A stretch of 64,000 nt of DNA from Atrichornis clamosus (GCA_013400975.1 WBMZ01003324.1:1-64000), one strand, 5' to 3'. Positions 12,062 through 24,424 are shown, numbered from the stretch's first letter. Translations and numbers: made by a program. Notes: generated by a model from the letters alone, not told the origin.

Positions 12062-12308
12062 GCTTCTTTCTTTCTTTTTCTTTCTCTCTCTCTTTCTCTC
12101 TCTCTTCCTCCCTTTCTTCCTTCCTTCCTTCCTTCCTTCTTTCCTTCCTTCCTTCCTTCCTTCTTTCCTTCCTTCCTTCCTTCCTTCTTTCCTTCCTTCC
12201 TTCCTTCCTTCTTTCCTTCCTTCCTTCCTTCCTTCTTTCCTTCCTTCCTTCCTTCCTTCTTTCCTTCCTTCCTTCCTTCCTTCTTTCCTTCCTTCCTTCC
12301 TTCCTTCC
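12062..12308 (+). repeat. Polypyrimidine TTCC microsatellite with 24-bp higher-order unit
   Basis: The tract starts as irregular cttt and ctct repeats (to about 12108) and becomes a (ttcc)n array. Within the regular part a C-to-T variant (ttcttt) recurs exactly every 24 bp, at 12137, 12161, 12185, 12209, 12233, 12257 and 12281, so the array grew in 24-bp blocks. The + strand is pure pyrimidine for about 240 bp. Because 24 is divisible by three, every frame gives an 8-residue peptide repeat (FLPSFLPS or KEGRKEGR types) that is not evidence of a gene. Confidence 0.95.
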
Positions 12309-14081
12309 GCCACTCCCAAACCAAATTCCAGCAGAGGATGATAAAAGACCCTCCCTGAAGCACAGGATGAATGGAGAGTCCCAACACAAGAGGATATTGA
12401 GCTGCCTTGGATGACCCCAGAACTGGGATTGCCGTGAAGAGGGACAACACACAGGAGCTCCTGGGAGGCTGAGCTGGGACCTCTTCCCTAAAAGTTTTGC
12501 TAGGCTGGAGTGCTGGAGGTTCCATCAGGTGAGGGCAGGCTGGGATTTCAGTGGGTGGCAGGTGGGGATGGGGTTTGCAGGTGCACGGCAGAGTCACCTC
12601 CAAGCGGATGAGGCTGAATTCCCTAAGGATCATTGCACCAGCTCCAAGAGCACAATCCTGGGCACAGCCCCAGCACTTTGGGAAACAGCTGGGCTTTGTG
12701 GAGTCTGGGAAGTAGCCACGGTGTGCCGGCCCTGCAGCTGCATCCCAGACCTCTGCCTGTCCACCTGCACATCCGCACACTCCCAAAGGCACAGCTCCGT
12801 GCCAGGCATCCTGCAGGGAGCCCTCCTTCCCGGCCTGTGCTTCCTGTGTGTGCCAGCCTCCCCATCCTCCATGGATTCAGGCCCGGGTGACTCAGCCATG
12901 GGCATGGATCAGATTCCCAGCTCAGCACCGGCACAGAGGGAAGGGACAGGAGGACACTGATGCAGAATTTGGCATTTTTGAGGATGGTTTTAGTGCGTAT
13001 CCATTAGGAACAGATGCCCTGGCAGAGGCAGGACAAGGGCAGGGATTTGGTGTCCTTCTGGTGGGATCCCAGTGAGGAGAAGCAAGGAGAAGCCTGAGCA
13101 TGGAGAAGGAAAAAGAAGGATGTGTGTGTTGTGGCAGCCACTGCATGCACCAGGCATGGAGTGTCGAACCAGGGAGGGGTCATGGAGCTGCTGTCCACGG
13201 GATAAGGACAGAAGTGAGATTGACCTGGAATGAACAGTCTAGCAAAAAAATTACAGCAATTCTGTGGGAAGAAGCACCAAACCCCCATCTTTGGTAGCTC
13301 CTTCCTGGCAGCTCCAAGCATGGAAAGGCACTGACCAGAGCCAGTGTAAACTCCCCAGTCTTGCAGGGCCTGCCAAGGCCTGGCCTTTCAGAGCTCTCTC
13401 CTCTCTGCCTCATGGCTGTGGCCAGAGGATTGCTCTGAGGAGAGGCCAGGACTGACAGATGATCCCGAATCAGCTGGATAAGCAGAGCCCAAAGCCCTGC
13501 TCCCACCTCACCACGGAACTGCTTTTGTTCCTGGCCCGCCGGGGCAGAGCTGGTGTTTGTGCTCCGGTGCCCTCTGGAAGCATTCAGCCCGAATTTCCCA
13601 GCCAGGCCGTGCAGGTGTTGATGAGCTCTGATGAAGTGTTCATCCATCCTCCCGGGCACCAGCCGGGATGGCTCTGCACGCGGCAGGAGAAGCTTGGAGA
13701 ACACTCCTGTGCCAGGCAGCTTTGCTCTCATGGAGAAAACTCTGCTGTCAATCAAAAGGAAGCTTTTTTCCCAGCTGCTTCCATCCCCAGACAAAGCCCA
13801 AAGGTGTTTTGGGACGTGTGATCCTGAGCAGGGGTGTGGAGGGGTTGTGTGTGGGAAGGTGGCACAAACCTGCAGCAGTGTGAGCCCATGGATGGAGCTG
13901 GAATGATGCTGGTGGTGCTGGCAGTGGGGCTGTCACCTGCACAGGGGGTGTCTGGAGAGTCTGTGAGTGAATGGAGAGGCAAAACCACCTTGGACCTACC
14001 CTGGGTGCTACCAGGGCAAGAGACAGAAATGCTCTGGTCCGTGTGGGATGCTCAGCCATGCCCAGTTTGTGGGCTAGACTT
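12309..14081. other. Unique GC-rich sequence, no gene seen
   Basis: No repeat family or coding motif recognised. Open frames at 12529-12960 and 13180-13794 lack domain-like character. A short AT-rich patch sits at 13235-13270. Confidence 0.45.
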
Positions 14082-14285
14082 ACAGAATCCCAGGATCACT
14101 GAGGTTGGAAAAGACCTCCAGGGTCATGGAGTCCAACCTGTGCCCGATCCCCACCTTGTCACCCAGCCCACAGCACTGAGCCCCTGGACACCTCCAGGGA
14201 TGGGGACTCCAACACCTCCCTGGGCAGCCCCTGCCAAGGCCTGACCACCTTTTCCATGCAGAAATTCCTCCTGATGTCCAACCTG
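14082..14285 (-). mobile_element. CR1 LINE 3' fragment cut by an assembly gap
   Basis: Begins acagaatcccaggatcactg and 'aggttggaaaagacctcc', the 3' end of the CR1 subfamily also seen at 30121, 41080 and 61981. It keeps 'ctgggcagcccctgccaagg' and 'cagaaattcctcctgatg', then runs into Ns. The element probably continues through the gap. Confidence 0.88.
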
Positions 14286-14682
14286 NNNNNNNNNNNNNNN
14301 NNNNNNNNNNNNNNNNNNNNNNNNNNNNNNNNNNNNNNNNNNNNNNNNNNNNNNNNNNNNNNNNNNNNNNNNNNNNNNNNNNNNNNNNNNNNNNNNNNNN
14401 NNNNNNNNNNNNNNNNNNNNNNNNNNNNNNNNNNNNNNNNNNNNNNNNNNNNNNNNNNNNNNNNNNNNNNNNNNNNNNNNNNNNNNNNNNNNNNNNNNNN
14501 NNNNNNNNNNNNNNNNNNNNNNNNNNNNNNNNNNNNNNNNNNNNNNNNNNNNNNNNNNNNNNNNNNNNNNNNNNNNNNNNNNNNNNNNNNNNNNNNNNNN
14601 NNNNNNNNNNNNNNNNNNNNNNNNNNNNNNNNNNNNNNNNNNNNNNNNNNNNNNNNNNNNNNNNNNNNNNNNNNNNNNNNNN
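14286..14682. other. Assembly gap (397 Ns)
   Basis: Undetermined bases. Open frames spanning this interval are meaningless. The flank on the left is a CR1 copy, which may be why assembly failed. Confidence 1.
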
Positions 14683-14796
14683 CACCCCTGGGGTCCAGCC
14701 CTGTCACCAGCACCCGCAGGGCCTTTCCCACCAGGCACTTCCCAGTCCCTCTGCCCCAGCCTGGAGCTGCAGGAGGTTGCAGTGACCCCTGTGCAG
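14683..14796 (-). mobile_element. Possible inner part of the gapped CR1
   Basis: The words 'ctggagctgcaggaggttgc' and 'gtgcaggacccagcac' resemble the reverse complement of CR1 ORF2 and flank the gap on the other side from a certain CR1 end. The match is weak and could be chance. Confidence 0.3.
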
Positions 14797-14896
14797 GACC
14801 CAGCACCTCACACCACTGGCCTGATCCATCAATTCAGGATCATCTCGACCCAGCACCTCACACCACTGGCCTGATCCATCAATTCAGGATCATCTC
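14797..14896. repeat. Perfect 50-bp tandem duplication
   Basis: Bases 14797-14846 and 14847-14896 are identical (gacccagcacctcacaccac through 'aattcaggatcatctc'). Perfect identity only 114 bp from a gap could mean a recent duplication or a false join in the assembly. Confidence 0.95.
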
Positions 14897-16174
14897 TGTG
14901 TGGAGGGAAATGGGTTTCTTCACAGACACCTCAGGGAAAAAGTGTGAATTTGTGTGAGCTGCTTTGGAGTGCGTTGGAGGTTCAGCCTCCAAGGCCTGAG
15001 CTCTCCCCACAGAAAAGCAGGACAGCAGAGTGTGAGCCTCCTGTTCTGCACAGCCTGGGGGATTTGGACACAGAAGACAGCTTGGGAACAGCTTTAGTGG
15101 TGTGTGATTGGTGAACACCAAATGGGTCCAGAAGGAACTTGGAAGACGGGAAGAAAGAGCAGTCTGAAGCCCTCTCATCAGGCAGAGCTGAAATCCCCTG
15201 GAAATGTGATAAACATCTGGAAAAGATGGAAAACAGGGGGCAAAAGAAGCTAAAAAGTAACTTCCACACTGGCAACAGTGAGGCTTGAAGCACTTGGTGG
15301 TTGAACACTCCTCAGTTTGCTAGGGAAGAGGAGACTAATTTTGAAGTTCTATTGAAGAAATGTGAGGAGTGCTCCACTCGACATGAAAATGCTGCAGCTG
15401 AGAGGGAGCTTCTTAATGGGAGCACATGGAACAAGGTGAAACCACAAAGGAATCTGCAGCTCATCAGGGTCTGAAGAGCCAATTTTGTAATTATGGGTGC
15501 TGAAGCTTCGGTGAGAGACTGCAAACCTGATTGTGATCCGGAACAGAAATCTGAGCCCGGGATGACAGAAAGGCCCTCAGTGAACCCTCTACAAAGCAAT
15601 TATCCAGTGCTGATCCAAGGAAACCACTCTGTCTGGGCTGAAGGTTAGAAAGGACTGGCATGGCTTTGGCACCGTGGGCATGGCAGAGAATTCCAAGTGG
15701 CATGAGAGGGATGGGGAAGCAGGAACACGTGCAGAGACCAGCAAAAACACCAGGCAGTGATGAACAGGGCAGGGCTGTGCCTGGAATACAGAGGAGGGAC
15801 AAGCCCTCAGCACATCCCCTTGCTTTGCTTGTGCCAGGGGCCCTGTCAGCCTGCAGAGAGGTGACAGAAGGGCAGGAGTTCACAGGAGTTTGCAGGAGAG
15901 AAGGACAGCACTGCTGAGGGTGGTGAGAACATCCATGTGAAAGCACGGAGGGGAATAAATCGGCATGTGTTGGATCTGGTGTTTAAACGAGCGTGCTGCC
16001 AAGGTTAAGGTCACCTGGAAGCAACAGGAGCTCTCCAGCCCACCCAAGCCTCGGTCTGGTGGCACTCTCTCCATCCACGACTGTCCTCTGGATCAGCCCC
16101 AACCATTTCTGTGCCATGGGGGAGGCTGCTGCAAGGTGCTGTGCCCTGAGTGACGGCTGCCCAGCCATCTCCAA
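14897..16174. other. Unique sequence, no gene seen
   Basis: About 1.3 kb of balanced composition, purine-rich on the + strand between 15100 and 15600. I recognise no repeat family and no coding domain. Confidence 0.4.
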
Positions 16175-16330
16175 CACAGCTTAATTTGATAATAACCCTG
16201 AGCCAGTTTAAACACTTCAATCATGCCACCTCTTAATCATCTTCTCTCAGAACAAAATAATCCCACTTTGCTTAATCTCTTCTCCTGTGGAAATCCTGTC
16301 ACTCCTTTATTGTCTAAATGACTTTACACC
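16175..16330 (-). mobile_element. Ancient CR1/L3-type LINE remnant
   Basis: The + strand carries 'cacttcaatcatgccacctc', 'ttaatcatcttctctcag' and 'tgcttaatctcttctcctgt'. These resemble the reverse complement of an old amniote CR1/L3 ORF2 C-terminal segment, the same region read forward at 25740-25850. It is heavily decayed, and its limits are approximate. Confidence 0.5.
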
Positions 16331-19300
16331 GCGCTCCCTCCAACACAAAAATGTCTGACTCCACACAAATCGACAAAAACAGGACATTGCTCCCCATGTG
16401 GCCTAAGCAGCTTCGTGGCACCATGTTTGTCACCTCCGTGGGCACCTTGGGAGGGGGCAAGCCCTTCCCTGCATTCATGGAATCACGTGGGGCAATGTTA
16501 TTTCATCCAGTGGTCTGCATGAGGCCCTCAGTAAGGCTCACCCTGGAATTTGCAAGGCCTCTCCTGCATCCTCCGTGTCCCAGGCACGTGGGATGTGGAT
16601 GGCTGGAAATCATTTAGGAAGCTGCTTTGTTGGTTTGGGTGGCTGCAACCATTTAGGAAGCTGGTTTGTTGTTTTGGGTTTGGTTTGGGGGTTTTTTATG
16701 ATGCTGGACCTACAGACCAGAGAGAGCTGAGGGCAGGGGCCCAGCAGTGACAGAATGGGACATCACTGGTGTAAAGAGGGACATGACTCCAAGGGTGCTG
16801 CAGATCCCAGTAAAAGCACGTGTTCCATGGAGATCTTCCCATGAGGGACCAGCGAATCCTGTTTCTTCCCTCCCTGACCCAGGAAATGCCCTGCACAGCC
16901 AATACCAGCACTTGGATCCCTGCTCTCAGAGAAGCTGAGGCAGAAGATTCCAAATCAAGGCATCTGCAGAGGACTGTCGGGATGTCCTGGCTGCACCCAC
17001 AATTTTTCCTGCAGCTGTGACAGACAAGAATGTAAATATAATTTTTTTTTTTAAATCAATACAAGATTTTTACTCATTTGCTTTGTCACCAGGATGCAGG
17101 ATTTGAGGAAAAGCAGCAAATGCCTCACCAGAAATTCATGAGAGCTGACACAGGTGTTGTTCCATCAAAACCCAGACAAGGTTTTTTCCTGGAGAAGGGA
17201 TAGAGGTGAATCCACCCATAGGAAATCTGTTCATGTGGAGCCTGTACCAACTTTGCAGAAATAAAATCTTTGTGTTTTAGGACATTTTAAAAGGTGGTAA
17301 GAATGGTGTTGGCTGTTCCACTCCCACACAAGCAATAAACAAGGAAAGGCAGCTCCTGCTTTTTTGTTGGATTCAGTTTCACCATTCCTTCTGCCTAAAG
17401 GAAACAAATGCAACATGTCCGTGTTTAATGTGATTTGGGGAGGCACTGAAGGAAAAGAGGCTGATATTTAGGTGTGAAATGCTGTCTCCAGCAGCACGAG
17501 GCTGGGTTGGAGCAGTTGATGTCTCCTACCACAACCCCCCCGGGTGGGGGGGACAATTCTTTGTCACCGTTGTGGAGTTGTCATTGTCAGAGAGGTTTTT
17601 GTTCCCAGCTCAAATAATGAATAGGTACCTTTTAGTGGAGTTCATTGATTTGGGAGAGACGGCATTTCATAGCCTGATTGATGTCTGGAATAACCATAGG
17701 CACTGCAAGCTGGGCAGGGAGGCTTTGATTCCGTGTCTGCTCGGAGATTTATTTTCCTGACACTCCAGAGTGTGAGTGGATGGTGTGAGCTGGCTCCCGT
17801 CACATCCCCAGCCTCATACACCCTTTCCAGAGGCAGGAAGGACAAAACCCATCCATTTGCCATGGTAAATACCAGCGGATGCAGAGCTGGGCTCTTTAGG
17901 AGGATATGGGATGGGTCTCCCTGGTACCACTGCCGTGAGCGGTGTATTCCCACTCCTCTGCCAAGGGGTTCTCCAGCAAGGATTCTCAATGAGGGGGCTT
18001 CAATTAAAATATCCCACGAATTAGAGCTTGATGCTGATGATGGTAGGGTTGTCAGACCACTGAGGGTGTTGTCAGACCACTGGACAACCCGGAGCAAAGC
18101 AGGAGGGCTCCAGGAGGGAGCAGAGATCCTGGATGAGTCAGGCAAGGCTCCCTGCCAGGTTGTTGGGAGGCAGGAGGAGGATTTCTCCTCTTTCCAGAGG
18201 GCTGGTGGCTCCTGCCTGGTGTCCTGCTGTTGGTCACATGGACTGAGGGTCACCACTGGGCAGTGCCCAACAAAGGGACTGAAGTGAGGACAGAACGTCC
18301 TTCCTCTGTGTTCTCACTTATTTATTTTTCTGCTTTAAAATGAATATTTGATAACTTTTCTGGGATCAAGCCCTCTGTTTGGGGCCCTGATGATTTATTT
18401 ATACACACACTTATTCTGCTGCAGCACTCTGCTGCAGGAGATGGAGGTGTCCTGAGGGCTGAGGCACCAGCACAGTCACAAATGTCCCCTCTGGGGACTT
18501 CCATGCCATCCCTGAGCTACCTCTGCTCTTTCTACAGCTCCAGAGGAGAGGAAAAGCAGCTGCAAACAGCTGGGCAATGGCTGCTGGGGCAATTGCTGAA
18601 AAAGATGCTCTTGCGGAAGCCCTTGGTCTCTGAATCTCCACCAGCAAGGAGTAAAAGGAAGCAGAGAGAGAGAAATTGTTTAAAAAACGAGCAGGAAGAA
18701 GGAGGAAAAGGATGATAATTTGCCAAGGACTTAGGACACGCTGGAGACAAGTGTGATGTGCTCGCAGAGGGTGACCCCCTGTAATCCAGAGGAACGAACG
18801 CCCCTGGATTTGAAAATCTGCCTTGCCAGGCTGCTGGGATTCACTGCCTGTGGGACACCTCGGCACGCTGAGTCCCCGTGTGGGAATGAGCCCAGGGAGG
18901 CTCATCCGTATGCACAGGCCACTCCAGGACTCCGAGGGGAGACTATAAAGGCAGGCTCTGGAGCTCTGACAAATGTTCAGGTTGTTGGGATCAGACGTGG
19001 AGCAAAGTTCTCTGATTGCAACCGGGGCAGGGCTGCACAAAGGGCTGTGCTGGAGATGGAGATGAGGAAGGGCAAACAAATTTTCATGAAGTGCAGAATT
19101 ACCTATTGGAAAGAGCCATTTGGAGAAATGTCAGCTTCCCACACATGTAAGGATTGTAAATTAGGGCTGAGCTGCATCTGAAGAAGCCCTGTGCCACCTG
19201 TGGGACATGGGCTGGTGCAAAGCGCTGCGGTTGAGCAGGGCCAGGGGAGGCTGAGCAGGACCAAGGGAGGCTGATCCCTCTGCCCTGAACAGGTGAGAAG

Positions 19301-19747
19301 CTGCAGCGTGATGCTGTGAACTCCTGTTTGCTCAGCAGGGGTTGTGCATGGACACAGGATCCTCTCCTTGGGACACTCCACTTCCTGAGGTCATTGGTGC
19401 TCGTGATGGGGGAGCAGATGGTTCTGTTTTTCCCACCCTCTGCCCCACTCACTTCCCTCATGGCTGCTGTGGGAGCCCCCACTGGGGGCCTGTGTTCATT
19501 TATTCCTCTCATTTGCTATTCAGAATCCATGCAGGAGCAGGGGAAGTTTTCCTGATGCTCTGAGCTGAATAATGAGCTCCTGGTGTTTGGTTTGGGACTG
19601 GCAGGGCCTGGGAGGGCTCTTGCAAAGAGCAGGGCCCTGGCTGCAGTGAGGCTTTGTAGCAGCTTTTGGGTTCAAACAAAGTGATTTTCACTCCCTCACA
19701 TCAGCACAGGCAGGAGAGCAGCCTGCAAAGCCCAGGGGTGGGGAGGA
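16331..19747. other. Unique sequence, no gene seen
   Basis: Contains a duplicated 'catttaggaagctg' motif at about 16611 and 16651 followed by T/G-rich sequence, a T/A run at 17040-17055, AT-richer blocks at 17020-17300 and 18310-18420, and a duplicated 'ttgtcagaccactg' at about 18048 and 18069. No coding region is supported. Confidence 0.4.
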
Positions 19748-20030
19748 GTCATAGAATCATGGAATGGTTTGGAATGGAATGGACTTAAAAGACCATCGAT
19801 TCCAACCCCCTGCCATGGGCAGAGACACCTCCCGCTCTCCCAGGTTTCTCCAAGCCCCATCCAGCCTGGCCTTGGACACTTCCAGGGATCCCGGGGCAGC
19901 CACAGCTTCTCTGGGCACCCTGTGCCAGGGCCTCATCTCCCTCACAGGGAGGAATTTCCTCTCAAAATCCCATCCAACCCTGCCCTCTTTTAGTGTGAAG
20001 CCATTTCTCCGTGCCCTGTCATTCATCAGA
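19748..20030 (-). mobile_element. CR1 LINE 3' fragment
   Basis: Starts at the intact terminal words 'tcatagaatcatggaatgg' and runs through 'ccaaccccctgccatgggca' and 'ccttggacacttccaggg' to 'gtgtgaagccatttctcc'. It is truncated within the ORF2 C-terminus, about 280 bp from its 3' end. Confidence 0.92.
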
Positions 20031-20875
20031 ATTCCCATCCTCCTGCAGCTGCTGACCCCTGATACTGCTCTGACCTGGAGGATTCTTCACCCCCAGCCTG
20101 GCTCCAAGGTGGCATTTTTGGCTGCTGTTTTTGGGGAACATGGAACACGCAGGATGCACCAGCACAGCACCAGGGTGCACTGACAGAGAGCATCAGCATG
20201 GGAAGACATTTCTGCGGAGATGGGGAAATCTGAGTAGGCCCACAGGAGCATCTCTGCAGAGCTGGAGGCCACCTGGGCAAGCAGTGGCCTCGGGAGAAGG
20301 AGGAAGCAGCCCTCCAGGACAGGGAGCAGGCCTCCAGGACAGACAGGGAGCTGCTGGCCAGGGGCACAGCGAGCAGGAGAGGAAAGGTGGATTGAGGGCG
20401 GCTCTGATCACGTGCCCTCGAGGGAAGCAATTTCCCCTGAATTTCCACCTTTTGTTCGATTTGTGAATACACCCTGATTTCTTTGGTGTGTGAATATGTT
20501 TGCCTGATCCTTTGGATGAACACATGGCAGCCTCCCCCGGCGCTGGCTGCCTGCTCCCTTCCAGCACACTCTATTTGCTATTCATGCCCTCTCATCCCTC
20601 TCCTCGGGCGCCTTTCACAGTGATTGGAGAGGGGAAGGATGACTAATGCATGCCAAGCAGTAGGTACCACATTTGGAGCCTGCTTTCTGACCTGCAAGCC
20701 TCGGTGATTAAGCAGATGAAGCACTCAGGATGCCAAACCTCTCCGTACAATCCTGGTGTTTCTCTGGGATTGGCAGTCCAAAAACCAAGGTGGTCTCACA
20801 AACAGCAAAAATTGGTCTGAGGTCCTCTTTGGGGCTTCGTTTTGGGTTGGGAAGGGGGTTTTAGAGGCAGAGAGT
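20031..20875. other. Unique sequence, no gene seen
   Basis: Includes a short duplicated 'cctccaggacag' motif at 20308-20345 and a possible conserved block at 20410-20720 with a CACGTG E-box at 20410-20415. No coding region is supported. Confidence 0.4.
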
Positions 20876-21200
20876 TCTGGAATCGTGGAATGGTTTGGGT
20901 TGGAAAGGACCTTAAAGCCCAGCCACTTCCACCCCTTGCCATGGGCAGGGACACCGCCCACTATCCCAGGTTGCTCCTTGGACACTTCCAGGGATGGGGC
21001 AACCACAGCTGCTCTGGGCAACCTGTGCCAGGGCCTCCCCACCCTCACAGGGAACAATTCCTTGCTAATATCCCATCTAAACCTATTTCCTTTCAGTTGA
21101 AAGCCATTCCCCTTGTCCTATCACTCCATGCCCTTGTCAAAGCTCCCTCTCCATCCTTGCAACGGCAGGGCCATAATGGAAAATGCTGCTCTCCGTTAGG
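20876..21200 (-). mobile_element. CR1 LINE 3' fragment with internal deletion
   Basis: Starts 'ttctggaatcgtggaatggt'. The usual 'aagccccatccaacctggcc' block is missing between 'caggttgctcc' and 'ttggacacttccaggg' (near 20977), a deletion of about 20 bp relative to neighbours. It continues through 'agttgaaagccattcccctt' to about 'gggccataatgg'. Confidence 0.9.
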
Positions 21201-21639
21201 GCATGTACAGGGACACATCTGAATCCTTGGAGTTAATGGTAAAAACTGTAATAGGAGTGAAATCGCCCTGCCTGGGAGCCGGGCTGCCTTTGTGTGGGAC
21301 AGAGCTGCTGCAGGAAGTGCCTCTGGAATGCCGTAATTACCCTGTTGTAACTTTTTGCCTCTCATTACTTTGGACGTGTGATCACTTGGGGTTTTGTCAC
21401 AGCAGTGTCTCAAAGGATGTACAGGGAAGCTCTTTCTGCAGCTCTGGGCAGCAGCAAATTCCCATTGTCCTCGATTGGACACATCCCCGGGAAGGAGGGA
21501 ATTCATCCTGCCCAAACGTGCAGGAGTACAGAGCAGGCTCCTGACCTTGCACAATACAAGTGGTTTATGATTAATGGCACCTCCACTAACAAACCTGGCA
21601 TTATGGATGGGTTATTTCATGTGTCTCGTGCCCTCACTG
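21201..21639. other. Unique sequence, no gene seen
   Basis: Balanced composition and no recognisable repeat. Open frames at 21203-21544 and 21378-21647 have no domain-like features. Confidence 0.35.
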
Positions 21640-21850
21640 GAGAATAATACAGAGGCTTCAAAGTTGCTGTGGTACAAACTCGCTAAAATCGGGCTTGAAT
21701 TGAAGTTAGAAATGAAATGAAGTAAGTAATGGTCATTTTCTTTAGCTGCTCTTCATTACTGAATTTTTTCTCATCGTCTGAAACTGTTTTTATTGGGCCA
21801 TATCCATAAAGAGCTGCGCTTCCAGGAGATGAGGGATGTTGATGTTATTA
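21640..21850. promoter_or_regulatory. Candidate conserved non-coding element
   Basis: AT-rich island among GC-rich repeats, with 'gaaatgaaatgaagtaag', 'ctgctcttcattactgaa' and 'gggccatatccataaagagc'. CCATAT and similar words are non-random-looking, but conservation cannot be judged from one sequence. Confidence 0.25.
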
Positions 21851-23040
21851 AGGGGACTGAAGCCTGGAAGTGAAGCTGGCGTGGCAAAATGGACTGTTCA
21901 ATAGGTGTGGCTAAAACAGGAGAGCCAGCAGCATTCCCAGGATTTCATGGGCTGGGGGTGGACTTGGAGAGGGTCTTGGGTAGGGAAAACAAATGATTTG
22001 GGGTGGTGGGGCCTTGCCCTGCTCCCGGGAATGTCTATAAATCCAATGTCTGAGGCTGCCCTGGCTCTGCCCAGCCTGCTCTGGCTGCTGGAAGGGCAAA
22101 GCATCACCACGAGCATAACAATCTCCAAACGTTGTTAAATTATTAAAACAATTGTACCCTCATCTGAAACCAGAGACTAAATAACCAATTCATTATATTT
22201 CAATGGAGTGTTTTAATTGATTATTGCATGGTGTGGCTGCAGTCTGGGAGTGTTTGGGTAACAACAACATATGTCCTTAATATTTTTAATTTAAATTATT
22301 ACTGGAATGCTCTCTCACATCTGACTGTACTTGGGCATGTTTCTATATAATAATTTTTTTTCCTCAGAAAAACACTTTTCATAATGATCAGTGCCATCAT
22401 CATCCTTGCAATTGGAATCTCTTTCAGACAGGGAAGATCATTTTCCTGAGGAGTGGGTGCCCCACAGGAGGAACCAGGACAGCACATCTAAAGTGCTTCA
22501 GTGCATAACAAGAGCCAGAACACACTCACCAAACATTTGGGGCAATTTCAATTCAGGATTAGGGAAAAGAAGGGGGAATTATTTGGTTATGTATTGTTGT
22601 TATCATTATCTGTCTATCACGATGGACAGAAAATTCAAGACATCAGGAATCCAAAGCATCTCTGCTGCAACATCCCAGCAGCAAAGAGTTGTGGAGCTCG
22701 GTGTAATTCCATGTAGGAGAGGAAGGGATTGATTTAAAATGGGATTTCTCTCACGTGGGGTCTGTTATGCCCTCACAACTTCCAGGCTCTGTGATTCCAT
22801 GTAGTTGGAACGTCACACAAGTGACATTCGAGATGCTGGCTGGGAGATCCCTTCCTGCCTTCCGGCTCCTCGGGAGGGGCCGTGTGCGGCTTTTGGGGGA
22901 CCCTTGATGTGCCACAAGTGATGCTGATTTGTGTGTCCACCCTGTGCCACCTCTGTGAGTCTCTGGGAATCAGTGCTGATTTATTCCTTGCCTTTTACCT
23001 GGGCATCTTATGGCTCCAGGGCCTGTCTTGATTTACAGGG
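21851..23040. other. Unique sequence, partly AT-rich, no gene seen
   Basis: 22130-22420 is strongly AT-rich (caattcattatatttcaatg and taatatttttaatttaaatt) and could be a conserved element. The remainder, including 22690-23040, shows nothing recognisable. Confidence 0.4.
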
Positions 23041-23180
23041 AATTCACAGAGTCCCAGATTGGTTTGTGTGGGAAGGGGCCTTAAAGCCCATCCTGGGGAC
23101 CATGGGCAGGGACACCTTCCACTGGACCAGGTAGCTCCAGCCTGGCCTTGGACACTTCCAGGGATGGGGCATTTCCTGCT
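23041..23180 (-). mobile_element. Short CR1 LINE 3' fragment with internal deletions
   Basis: The words cacagagtcccagattggtt and 'ccttaaagcccatcc' are followed directly by 'catgggcagggacacc', and 'aagccccatccaa' is absent after 'ccaggtagctcc'. Both point to small deletions. The match ends after 'cttccagggatggggc'. Confidence 0.8.
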
Positions 23181-24424
23181 TTTACTTCTTCAGTGGCTCT
23201 ACCCAGCCCTTGTTTTAATCTGGTCTCCTCTAAGGCTGGGCTTTTATTCCAGGTAAAACCATGGAGATGTGCTGAGGCCTTGGTGACCTGCTCTTCCAGG
23301 GGCCATCCCTTCTGACATTCCCATGTTCCTCTTCTGCCATTCCCTCTGGTCCCTCCAGAAATCCCACACAATCACCTCACATGCCAGTCTCCACATTTCC
23401 TACTATAATCTTTACACTTTGGTACCATTTCCTGGTGGGATTCCCATCACTCCCATGGGGTTTCCCAGGATTTTATCACCTGACAGGACACACAGGGGTG
23501 GAGCAGCTTGGGTGCTCGGATAACGCTGGTCAATCCAAGCCATCCCAAACTTTCTTTGGCTTTCCTGCTGCCTTTCAGGACACAGCTGCCGTGCCGAGGC
23601 TGTCATTCCTGCCGGCAGGCACAACTTGGGAATGTCACAGTAAAGAGAAGTGGCATCTAAAGTCAGCTCGGAGGGCTCGGGGCACACACGGTGATAATGG
23701 CTCCTGAATGCCAGGCAAGAGGCAGAGTGGTTCTAAATGGAAGCAGGTTCCATTTAGGGAATAGGGAGGTTTGGAAGTGGGTCATGGAGCTGCACAGACT
23801 GCATGTGCTTTCTGCCATCCCTGGTGGGAATCCCTCTAACGACACATTCCTGTTCATTCCGTGCTGGTGCATCCTCCCAGCCCGCCCCATCCTCAGGCGC
23901 TGCAGCCCAGCTGGACCTGGCACAGCTGCCTCTCCCTCCCGCCTCCGCGGGACACCTGGAGCCGGAGAGGGCACGTGAGGACCAAAGGCAGCACCACTAA
24001 TTACCTCCAATTTGGGCTGGGCCAGCCACGGTGGCCTCGGAGAGGAGTCGGAAGAGGAGATTTCATGCACTGGTTGTGTGTCCTACATAGCGCCTTGCTG
24101 GGAGGGGAGCCCAGGAGAAAGGCAGCAGCTGGAAAAGTCTTGGAAACAGCTTGTTCCCCTCTGAATTTTTGGTGGTGCTCAGGGCTGCAGGGTGAGGTTG
24201 CCTGAGTTCGTGTTGGGCACGGCCACAGTCACGGCCTCTCGTTTAATCCCGGCCCTGGGATAAAGCAGCGGCTCTCCCAGGGCAGGGGGTGTCCAGCAGA
24301 GGTGCTGGATGAGTTTTTCCGTTGGTTTCCACACAGAAGTCATGAATTTACTGGGGCTGAGGAGGAGACTGACACCAAGAACAAACCTGGTGCAGTAGGA
24401 GAGGTTTTAATCCAAAATTAATTC
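23181..24424. other. Unique sequence, no gene seen
   Basis: GC-rich with a small CpG-rich patch at about 23875-23975. No coding domain or repeat family recognised. Confidence 0.4.

Noticed and set aside
11969..12792. KEGRKEGR and FLPSFLPS repeat proteins
   Set aside because: Translation of the TTCC/GGAA microsatellite; not a gene.
14080..14957. Four frames of more than 200 codons
   Set aside because: They cross the 397-base assembly gap, so most residues are undefined.
18943..18949. TATA box (tataaag)
   Set aside because: An isolated word with no nearby CpG island, initiator context or downstream exon.
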